5,396 bases of DNA from JBFMHD01 sp040752395 [NCBI: Candidatus Hydrogenedentota bacterium] (GTDB lineage: Bacteria > JBFMHD01). The stretch is taken from assembly GCA_040752395.1 (NCBI GenBank), contig JBFMHD010000191.1:1-5396 (forward strand), read 5' to 3'. Below the pieces are notes generated by a model. That model had not been told where the DNA came from. It made no database searches and saw only the letters and a list, made by a program, of their open reading frames with translations. The translations under genes and the position numbers were made by a program. Position 1 is the first letter of the stretch. Each line of letters starts with the position of its first letter. Of this stretch, positions 1-5,301 are shown in pieces.

Positions 1-20
1 GGAGTAGTCATGAGTGCGGG

Positions 21-80
21 TTGCGCTCTACACTATTGGGTTATTGGGTTATTGGGTTATTGCGTTTTTGCGCTCTACAC
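21..80. repeat. 8-bp tandem repeat flanked by a 13-bp direct repeat
   Basis: Four consecutive copies of the octamer tattgggt occupy 34-41, 42-49, 50-57 and 58-65; the last has one change (tattgcgt). The block is bracketed by two identical copies of the 13-mer ttgcgctctacac at 21-33 and 68-80. A unit of 8 bp cannot keep a reading frame over a few copies, and no ORF covers it, so it is read as non-coding simple-sequence DNA. Its function, if any, is unknown. The repeat itself is plain in the sequence; the outer 13-mers suggest a duplication that included the octad block or its edges. Confidence 0.9.
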
Positions 81-83
81 AAG

Positions 84-179
84 GTATGAAAAACTAAAGA
101 TGATATGAAAAGAGTCACAAGTCGCAAGTCGTGAGTCAAAACAGGACTCGAGACTCAAGACTCAAGACTTTTCAGCAGG
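84..179. repeat. Flanking direct repeat, copy 1
   Basis: This 96-bp segment recurs at 5301-5396 in the same orientation with no gaps and one difference (A at 157, G at 5374). Similarity extends six bases further left (78-83, one mismatch) and then stops. The element begins gtatgaaaaactaaag and ends ttttcagcagg, and its right two thirds form a heptad-built inverted repeat. It contains no usable ORF: the best start, ATG at 105, runs nine codons to a stop. It is a dispersed intergenic repeat family with at least two members here. No transposase or terminal inverted repeats accompany it, so calling it mobile would be speculation. Confidence 0.93.
113..169. other. Heptad-phased inverted repeat (possible hairpin), copy 1
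   Basis: The tetramer agtc occurs at 113, 120, 127 and 134, exactly 7 bp apart. After a short loop its reverse complement gact occurs at 145, 152, 159 and 166, again 7 bp apart. The arms are in register. Bases 133-137 (gagtc) pair with 145-149 (gactc) around a 7-nt loop, then 127-130 pair with 152-155, 120-123 with 159-162, and 113-116 with 166-169. The outer two stem blocks are separated from the next by symmetric 3x3 internal loops. Between 130/152 and 133/149 there is one G-A mismatch and one T-G wobble. It could fold as RNA or cruciform DNA; whether it is transcribed is unknown. Confidence 0.75.
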
Positions 180-270
180 CTTTTGGCTTTTGGCTCCAGC
201 CGGCTGTACTCCGTAACCTGTAGCCTGTCCTGCTACTTCTCACTTCCCACTTCTTACTTCTTACTTTTTC
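178..270. repeat. Degenerate 7-bp-phased repeat tract upstream of the operon
   Basis: Several different heptamers follow one another here. ggctttt is at 178 and 185, with the related ggctcca at 192. Units beginning gta lie at 206, 213 and 220. actt occurs at 235, 242, 249, 256 and 263, always 7 bp apart, with acttctt the most regular unit. Within the tract lie a perfect 10-bp palindrome, cagccggctg (197-206), and an inverted repeat gtagc/gctac (220-224 and 232-236, 7-nt loop). ggctttt recurs at 304-310, a multiple of 7 from 178. Together with the elements to its left this accounts for nearly all of the gene-less stretch 1-316. I see no convincing sigma-70 promoter there. Confidence 0.8.
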
Positions 271-283
271 AGAGGAGTAGTGA

Positions 284-297
284 GGGTCAAAAGACCC
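284..297 (+). other. Small perfect hairpin before the first gene
   Basis: gggtc and gaccc form a 5-bp GC-rich stem around an aaaa loop, ending 19 bases before the ATG at 317. A run of five T follows at 307-311, nine bases after the stem, which is too far for a standard intrinsic terminator. It could be a leader RNA structure that affects translation or message stability, or just another product of the surrounding repeat tract. No known riboswitch consensus was recognised. Confidence 0.4.
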
Positions 298-316
298 GTA
301 GTAGGCTTTTTACTAT

Positions 317-1849
317 ATGGGTATGAACAGAGATAGAAAAAAAGTATTTTTACTTGGTATGGATGGTGTACCATTAGAACTTATTCAGCCATGGCTTGAT
401 TCAGGTGAGATGCCGACTTTGAAACAAATCCAGGAGCAGAGCCGATATGGCACTATTGTATCGTGTATCCCGCCATCGACATCTGCTGCGTTTGCTTCGA
501 TTATGACCGGGAAAAATCCAGGTAAACACGGTATATATGATTTCTTTGCAAAAAAAGATGTTTCTTATGATTTCGGGATTAATACCTTTTCAGATATAAA
601 AGCTGAAACCGTCTGGCATATACTTTCAAGACACGGTAAAAAAGTTAATATTTTAAATCTGCCATTCACTTATCCGATAAAACCGGTCAATGGCTGTATT
701 ATAAGCGGATTGATAACGCCACATGGTGCAAAAGATTATTGTTATCCTGAAGGGTTACTGGATGAGCTGTCACTTAATGTGGGAGACTATTATCTGCATC
801 TTGATGAAAAATATGAAAAAGGCAATGTTCATAAATTTATCGATGAACAGAATAAGTCAAACAAGATTATGGTTGACTATGCTCTCTATATGATGGAGAA
901 AAAAGAATGGGATTTCTTTTTTATGCATTTTATAACAACAGACAGGGTCTTACATGAGGTATGGCATTTTAACGATCCAACACATCCTCAATATGACCCC
1001 AAAGAGGTGAGACGCGATGGGAATGTTCTAAAGGAGTTCTATATAAGGCTTGACAGAGAAATCAAACGAGTTATTGATAGACTTGAAGACAATACTACTT
1101 TGATTATTTTTTCTGACCATGGTTTTTGTGGGATAGAAAGATTTATTAATATGAATACATGGCTTTTACTTAATGGCTATATTACATTAAAAAACAGCAT
1201 ACTTACTAAAATAAAATATATTTTCAATCGATACGGATTTAACTATTATTCAATTGGTAAACTTCTTTTGAAAATGAAATTAACCAAATATCTTATGAGG
1301 AAAGACTTTGAGGGGCGTCAGGCAGGACAGCAAAAATTTTTTCTCTCATTAATGGATGTTGACTGGCGCAAAACTTTGGCTTTTTCATCTGGCTTCTGGA
1401 GTCAAATTTATATTAACCGCAAAAATTATTTTAAAAATGGGATAGTTGATGAAAATGAATACCCACGATTACTTGAAGAAATTAAAGAAAAACTATTTAC
1501 ATTGAGAGACCCTGATACCGGTGAAAAATTAATAGATAAGGTCTATTTTAAAAAAGAGATTTATAGCGGAGCATGGCTTGATTATGCCCCGGATATTTTG
1601 TTTGAGATGAAAAATAAAAGATATAAACCGTTAGGACTTGCTGATTTCCCTTCAACTGCTATTATTGAGGATATCTTTGGCTGCACCGGAAATCATTCTC
1701 ACACAGGATTGATTATGATTAAAGGACCAGAAGTAAATAATTACGGATATACAATTCATAATGCTTCGATTTATGACATTGCTCCGACTGTTCTGAAATT
1801 ATTTAATATATTACCTGATAATGATATGGATGGTAAACCCCTGATATGA
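317..1849 (+). CDS. Alkaline phosphatase superfamily phosphodiesterase / nucleotide pyrophosphatase
   Basis: This 510-residue protein belongs to the type I phosphodiesterase/nucleotide pyrophosphatase group (COG3379-like), two-metal enzymes that hydrolyse or transfer phosphoesters. The full active-site set is visible: D16 in GMDG, the probable nucleophile T55 in PPSTSAAFASIMTG followed by NPGKHG (67-72), D209 and H213 in TTDRVLH, D267-H268 in FSDHG, and H460 in GNHSHTG. The C-terminus (DIAPTVLKLFNI...DMDGKPL, 487-509) is typical of the family. No signal peptide or membrane segment is evident, so it should be cytoplasmic. The start is uncertain: ATG 317 and ATG 323 (Met3) are in frame and neither has a strong Shine-Dalgarno, only a weak agg at 303-305. 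It is the first gene of a probable four-gene operon, 17 bp before the next. The substrate cannot be inferred; a role in phospholipid or glycan-phosphate chemistry is suggested only by the neighbours. Confidence 0.88.
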   Translation: MGMNRDRKKVFLLGMDGVPLELIQPWLDSGEMPTLKQIQEQSRYGTIVSCIPPSTSAAFASIMTGKNPGKHGIYDFFAKKDVSYDFGINTFSDIKAETVWHILSRHGKKVNILNLPFTYPIKPVNGCIISGLITPHGAKDYCYPEGLLDELSLNVGDYYLHLDEKYEKGNVHKFIDEQNKSNKIMVDYALYMMEKKEWDFFFMHFITTDRVLHEVWHFNDPTHPQYDPKEVRRDGNVLKEFYIRLDREIKRVIDRLEDNTTLIIFSDHGFCGIERFINMNTWLLLNGYITLKNSILTKIKYIFNRYGFNYYSIGKLLLKMKLTKYLMRKDFEGRQAGQQKFFLSLMDVDWRKTLAFSSGFWSQIYINRKNYFKNGIVDENEYPRLLEEIKEKLFTLRDPDTGEKLIDKVYFKKEIYSGAWLDYAPDILFEMKNKRYKPLGLADFPSTAIIEDIFGCTGNHSHTGLIMIKGPEVNNYGYTIHNASIYDIAPTVLKLFNILPDNDMDGKPLI

Positions 1850-1852
1850 ACT

Positions 1853-1857
1853 AAGGA
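1853..1857 (+). promoter_or_regulatory. Ribosome binding site for the SPASM-like radical SAM gene
   Basis: aagga lies nine bases before ATG 1867, in the 17-bp gap after the first gene's stop. It supports this start over the in-frame Met20, which lies only ten residues before the conserved VTGHCNC region. Confidence 0.65.
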
Positions 1858-1866
1858 AATTAATTT

Positions 1867-2904
1867 ATGAATTATTTAAACCTCCTTGTGAAAATAGTGC
1901 GTTCCCGCTTGGGGTTAATCAATATGCCTTCATTATGTATTTTTTTAGTAACCGGACATTGTAATTGTCGATGCCCAGGATGCGATATATGGAAATATCC
2001 CGATAGAGTTAATGACATGACTCTCGACGAGATTAAGAATGTATTTAATGAAGATTTACGCTGTTTGGAAGTATTACGGTTATCAGGTGGCGAGCCTTTT
2101 ATGAGAAGTGATTTCCCTCAAATAGTACAACATTTACTGAAAGTTATTAAACCATCATATATACAAATAACAACCAATGGTCTTTTATATGAAAGAATCC
2201 TGTCTTTTATGGAGGAATTTGGAAATCAGGCGTTACACCTGATAGTTTCTATTGACGGGATCGGAGAGGCACATGACAGAAGTCGAGGAATCAATGGTGC
2301 TTTTGATAAAGTGATAAAAACTGCAACACAGTTAGCTAAACTTCGGCTTAAAAAGAAGTTTTTTCTTGCTGTAACTCAGATAGTTTCTCCAGACCGACTA
2401 GAAGAAATTCCAAAGCTAAGAGAGATCCTTGAATCTATAGGAATATCAAATATTAATTATTCACCTTTTACCTATCTCTTAAAGAAAGATATCTCAATAG
2501 AACAAAAATTTGATTTTCTAAAGATACCAAAAGAAAAAGCTAAAGCTATTTTTACTGAATTGGAAAAAGCAAAACCACAGGATGTATTTATTCGTAAACT
2601 AATTTATAAATATTATCATAAAGGATTAAAGAATCGTTTATTATATGAAAAATATACCCCTAAATTTATCTGTACTGTACTCTCAAATTATTTTCGCATA
2701 TTATCAACTGGTGACGTTGTTATCTGTAATATCTATGATAAGCCCATAGGAAATCTTAAAAAGACTTCATTTAGACAATTGTGGTATTCACCTGAGGCTG
2801 ATACAGCCCGTAAAATTGCACGGAACTGTCGAGGCTGCTGGTACGGCTGTGAAGTGATCCCTAATGCAGTATATACAGGTGATATCATTAGAGCATTATT
2901 TTAG
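1867..2904 (+). CDS. Radical SAM protein with SPASM/twitch-like Cys-rich C-terminus
   Basis: This 345-residue iron-sulfur enzyme should cleave S-adenosylmethionine to a 5'-deoxyadenosyl radical. The radical SAM cluster motif CxxxCxxC is C32-C36-C39, with an extra C34 between. GGEP (74-77, SAM amino-group binding), ITTNG (101-105) and VSIDG (127-131) follow in the order expected for the partial TIM barrel. The C-terminus has C269, C287 (STGDVVIC), the IGNL segment at 294-297 and a closing C321-x2-C324-x3-C328. This resembles the auxiliary-cluster domain of SPASM or twitch proteins (COG0535-like: PqqE, anSME, AlbA relatives). Only five such cysteines are seen, so one auxiliary cluster is more likely than two. 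The substrate is unknown. SPASM proteins often modify peptides, but relatives also occur in sugar and lipid pathways, and no precursor peptide gene is visible here. It is probably cytosolic and cotranscribed with its neighbours. Confidence 0.88.
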   Translation: MNYLNLLVKIVRSRLGLINMPSLCIFLVTGHCNCRCPGCDIWKYPDRVNDMTLDEIKNVFNEDLRCLEVLRLSGGEPFMRSDFPQIVQHLLKVIKPSYIQITTNGLLYERILSFMEEFGNQALHLIVSIDGIGEAHDRSRGINGAFDKVIKTATQLAKLRLKKKFFLAVTQIVSPDRLEEIPKLREILESIGISNINYSPFTYLLKKDISIEQKFDFLKIPKEKAKAIFTELEKAKPQDVFIRKLIYKYYHKGLKNRLLYEKYTPKFICTVLSNYFRILSTGDVVICNIYDKPIGNLKKTSFRQLWYSPEADTARKIARNCRGCWYGCEVIPNAVYTGDIIRALF

Positions 2905-2979
2905 GGGAGTTTCTTTATCTTGCCTCTCGCCTCTAATATATCACCTATAACTGCGGGGTTACACTCATTCTGAGGAGTT
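2905..2979. other. 75-bp intergenic gap with a heptad pair
   Basis: This is the longest gap inside the gene block. It contains the heptamers gcctctc (2922-2928) and gcctcta (2929-2935), back to back, a small echo of the repeats outside the operon. No hairpin followed by a T-run was found, so there is no sign that transcription stops here, and no ORF of useful size lies in it. Confidence 0.6.
2972..2977 (+). promoter_or_regulatory. Ribosome binding site with short spacing for the B12 radical SAM gene
   Basis: gaggag ends only two bases before ATG 2980; counted from the gagg core (2972-2975) the gap is four bases. This is shorter than usual but a strong match. The start is also supported by the protein, because MVSVLLANAP is the usual first strand of the B12-binding fold. 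Confidence 0.6.
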
Positions 2980-4398
2980 ATGGTATCAGTTCTTTTAGCC
3001 AATGCCCCGTATTCACTTGAAGAACGCTACGGTAAATTAGCTACTATCGGTGCTACTTTACCAAATATTGGTTTATTAATGCTCGGTGCTGTATTACGTA
3101 AGGCAGGATATAATGTAAAAATACTTGATGCCTCGGCACTGGGATTGAATTATGATGAAACTATTTACGAAGTAAAAAATTTTAAACCAGATATAGTTGG
3201 TTTGTCCACATTGACACCTCTAATTAATAGAACCGTTAAGCTATCAAAGAAGATTAAATCAATATTTCCAGAAGTACCCATTATCATAGGAGGGGCTCAT
3301 ATAACAGCTATACCTGAGGAAACCCTCAAGAATCAGTGTTTTGACTATGGTGTAATTGGCGAAGGTGAGGTAACCATAGTAGAATTAGTTGAAAAGCTTG
3401 CTTCTAATCAGCCAGTCCATAATATCAAAGGCATTGTTTTTAGAGAAAATAGCAGAATAAGAATTACTGATACGCGACCACCAATCCCTGATATTGATAC
3501 ATTGCCTTTTCCAGCATGGGAGATGCTTGAGGATTTTCCTGAAAATTATCATCCGGCAATCTTTAAATATAAAAAACTGCCTTCAACTCATATTATCTCA
3601 TCTCGTGGTTGTCCATATCGTTGTATATTTTGTGATACTTCAGTATTTAGTCGCAATGTGCGTTACCATAGCCCCGAATATGTTTTAGAGATGATTACTC
3701 ATCTTAAAAATAAATTTGGGATAAAAGAGATTATATTTGAGGATGACCAATTTCTTGCTAATAAGGAACGTGTTGAAACTATATGTAAGAACTTAATAGA
3801 GACCAGAGTGAATATCAGCTGGTGCTGCAGCGCCAGAGTTAATTCTGCTAACGATATTAATTTACTCAGACTGATGAAACGGGCTGGATGCTGGCAGATA
3901 AATTATGGGATTGAATCAGGTAATCAACAGATTCTCAATAATATTAAAAAAGGGATTACACTGGAGCAGATTGAAAGAGCTGTTACATTAACTCATAAAG
4001 CAGGTATCTCGGCTAAAGGATATTTTATTTTCGGCTCACCGCAAGAAACAGAAGATACAATGCAGGATACAATCCAATTAGCCAAACGTCTCCCTTTAGA
4101 CGATATCAGTGTTTTTATGATGACACCGCTGCCAGGGTCAGAGATTTATGCACTCGCAGATAAATATGGGTTCTTTGAAAAAGAGTTTGATAAAATGAAT
4201 ATCCTTGATATAGTATTTGTGCCCAAGGGGCTTTCAAAAGAAATATTACTTCGGTATCAAAAACGACTTATGAAAGAATTTTATCTTCGACCACGGATTA
4301 TATTAAATTATTTACTGAAAATATTATTTAACCCCTTACTTGTTAATGATATGGTTAAAGCGTTTGCTGGTTTTATCAGATATGTTTTTAAGTTTTAA
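2980..4398 (+). CDS. B12-binding-domain radical SAM protein
   Basis: This 472-residue protein has the class B (COG1032) architecture. An N-terminal cobalamin-binding Rossmann-like domain covers about 1-150 (VSVLLANAP, DIVGLSTLT at 71-79, IIIGGAH at 101-107, GEGE at 127-130). A radical SAM core covers about 200-400, with the cluster motif C211-x3-C215-x2-C218 in SSRGCPYRCIFC, then FEDDQF (253-258), GIESGN (310-315) and GYFIFGSPQET (347-357). The His of the DxHxxG cobalamin motif is absent: D50-A-S-A-L-G55 is found instead, as is common in this class. Members methylate unreactive carbons or rearrange and cyclise lipids, hopanoids, tetrapyrroles, antibiotics and phosphonates; which applies here cannot be told. 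The last 35 residues are hydrophobic with basic residues (RIILNYLLKILF..., FIRYVFKF), suggesting contact with the membrane or a lipid substrate. It lies 23 bp before the glycosyltransferase. Confidence 0.9.
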   Translation: MVSVLLANAPYSLEERYGKLATIGATLPNIGLLMLGAVLRKAGYNVKILDASALGLNYDETIYEVKNFKPDIVGLSTLTPLINRTVKLSKKIKSIFPEVPIIIGGAHITAIPEETLKNQCFDYGVIGEGEVTIVELVEKLASNQPVHNIKGIVFRENSRIRITDTRPPIPDIDTLPFPAWEMLEDFPENYHPAIFKYKKLPSTHIISSRGCPYRCIFCDTSVFSRNVRYHSPEYVLEMITHLKNKFGIKEIIFEDDQFLANKERVETICKNLIETRVNISWCCSARVNSANDINLLRLMKRAGCWQINYGIESGNQQILNNIKKGITLEQIERAVTLTHKAGISAKGYFIFGSPQETEDTMQDTIQLAKRLPLDDISVFMMTPLPGSEIYALADKYGFFEKEFDKMNILDIVFVPKGLSKEILLRYQKRLMKEFYLRPRIILNYLLKILFNPLLVNDMVKAFAGFIRYVFKF

Positions 4399-4407
4399 TA
4401 TTATTCA

Positions 4408-4412
4408 AAGGA
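4408..4412 (+). promoter_or_regulatory. Ribosome binding site for the glycosyltransferase gene
   Basis: aagga lies nine bases before ATG 4422 in the 23-bp gap after the preceding stop. It fits the chosen start, which leaves seven residues before the first strand (VIVIIPAYNE). Confidence 0.65.
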
Positions 4413-4421
4413 ATAAAAGAA

Positions 4422-5132
4422 ATGCCAGAGTCAACAAAAGAAGTAATTGTTATTATACCTGCTTATAACGAAGGAGGACGCATAGCTCAGGTTCTTTGCA
4501 ACGTGAAAAAAGCGATGCCTCAAGCAGACCTGCTGGTGATTGATGATGGTTCAACTGATACTACTGAAGAGGAGTCCAGAAGATTTGGGGCTGGTGTGGT
4601 CTCACTGATGTTTAATATGGGTTATGGAGTTGCGCTACAAACAGGATATAAATACGCTAAAGAAGGGGGTTATAGATATATACTTCAAATAGATGCTGAT
4701 GGCCAGCACGAACCTGAATATTTAAATAATATTCTAAAAGAACTTAAGTTAGATAGCGCTGATGTGATTATTGGCTCCAGATTTATGGGAACAGGAAGTT
4801 ATAGACCAACGATTGTGAGACGAGTTGGTATGCTATTCTTTTCCTTCTTAACCTCAATTATAACCAAGCAGAAAATATCAGATTCAACCTCTGGTTTTCT
4901 TGGATTTAATCATAAAGTCCTTGAATTTCTAACCTCTGAATTCTTTCCAATAGATTACCCAGATGCTGATTCAATAGTTATGATACATAGATATGGTTTT
5001 AGAATAAAAGAGGTCCCGGTAGTAATGAAAGCAGGTACCGGAAAAACAATGCATAGTGGACTCAAACCCGTATATTATGTCTTTAAAATGTTATTATCAG
5101 TATTTGTTACGCTTTTACGAAAATACCGTTAA
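4422..5132 (+). CDS. Family 2 glycosyltransferase, DPM1-like
   Basis: This 236-residue enzyme has the GT-A fold of glycosyltransferase family 2 and closely follows the dolichyl/polyprenyl-phosphate mannose (or glucose) synthase pattern. Visible motifs are PAYNE (13-17), DDGSTD (41-46, nucleotide binding), NMGYG (65-69), DADGQH (91-96, containing the metal-binding DxD), GSR (118-120) and SDSTSGF (153-159). It should use a nucleotide sugar and attach the sugar to a polyprenyl phosphate or similar acceptor at the inner face of the membrane. The length matches the catalytic domain alone. It lacks the two-to-four-helix C-terminal membrane anchor of longer members, but has hydrophobic stretches at about 136-148 and 217-232 that could bind the membrane. 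It is the last gene of the block; only repeat DNA follows. The sugar and acceptor are not determined by the sequence. Confidence 0.9.
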   Translation: MPESTKEVIVIIPAYNEGGRIAQVLCNVKKAMPQADLLVIDDGSTDTTEEESRRFGAGVVSLMFNMGYGVALQTGYKYAKEGGYRYILQIDADGQHEPEYLNNILKELKLDSADVIIGSRFMGTGSYRPTIVRRVGMLFFSFLTSIITKQKISDSTSGFLGFNHKVLEFLTSEFFPIDYPDADSIVMIHRYGFRIKEVPVVMKAGTGKTMHSGLKPVYYVFKMLLSVFVTLLRKYR

Positions 5133-5149
5133 TGTATATTTCTTATTTT

Positions 5150-5217
5150 ATTCAAAAATTCAAAGATTCACAGATTAAAAGAGTAAAAAATTCAAAATTC
5201 AAAATTAAAAATTAGGA
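5150..5217. repeat. attcaaa-type tandem tract switching from 8-bp to 7-bp units
   Basis: Nine consecutive units begin att (once agt). The first five are 8 bp long, starting at 5150, 5158, 5166, 5174 and 5182. The next four are 7 bp, starting at 5190, 5197, 5204 and 5211. Typical units are attcaaag and attcaaa. The tract starts 17 bp after the glycosyltransferase stop codon. It is AT-rich and has no hairpin, so it is not a recognisable intrinsic terminator. Confidence 0.8.
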
Positions 5218-5264
5218 GTCAGGGGTCAGACTTCTTGCTTCTATTTTCTGATACTTCTTACTTT
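5215..5264. repeat. Short heptad runs (ggagtca, acttctt types)
   Basis: ggagtca (5215-5221) and ggggtca (5222-5228) are adjacent heptads. Then acttctt (5230) and gcttcta (5237) are 7 bp apart, and actt recurs at 5253 and 5260, also 7 bp apart. The acttctt unit is the same one that dominates 249-266 upstream of the operon, so the two flanks share repeat vocabulary but in a different order. Confidence 0.65.
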
Positions 5265-5265
5265 C

Positions 5266-5301
5266 AAAGGCACAGAGGCACAAAGGTACAAAGGCACAAA
5301 G
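5266..5301. repeat. 8-bp tandem repeat, aaaggcac type
   Basis: Four octamers, aaaggcac (5266), agaggcac (5274), aaaggtac (5282) and aaaggcac (5290), are followed by a half unit aaag (5298-5301). It abuts and slightly overlaps the second copy of the 100-bp element. On the other side of the gene block the element is also immediately preceded by an 8-bp tandem (34-65), of unrelated sequence. Confidence 0.88.

Noticed and set aside
105-134. Small ORF starting at ATG 105 in the repeat element
   Set aside because: It has only nine codons before TGA, no Shine-Dalgarno, and lies in heptad repeat DNA.
113-270. CRISPR array
   Set aside because: Units are 7 bp with no 25-40 bp repeats or unique spacers of even length, and no cas gene is present.
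311-316. Sigma-70 -10 box tactat
   Set aside because: It touches the ATG at 317, leaving no room for a leader unless the start lies downstream, and no -35 match stands at the right distance.
2905-2979. RiPP precursor peptide beside the SPASM-like enzyme
   Set aside because: No ORF of suitable length lies in this gap, in 1-316 or in 5133-5396, so a peptide substrate encoded here is not supported.
3494-3688. 64-codon open frame in a second forward frame
   Set aside because: It lies wholly inside the B12 radical SAM gene across its conserved CxxxCxxC region, has no Shine-Dalgarno, and its product has no recognisable fold.
5133-5230. Intrinsic terminator after the operon
   Set aside because: The region is AT-rich tandem DNA with no GC stem followed by a T-run; where transcription ends cannot be told.
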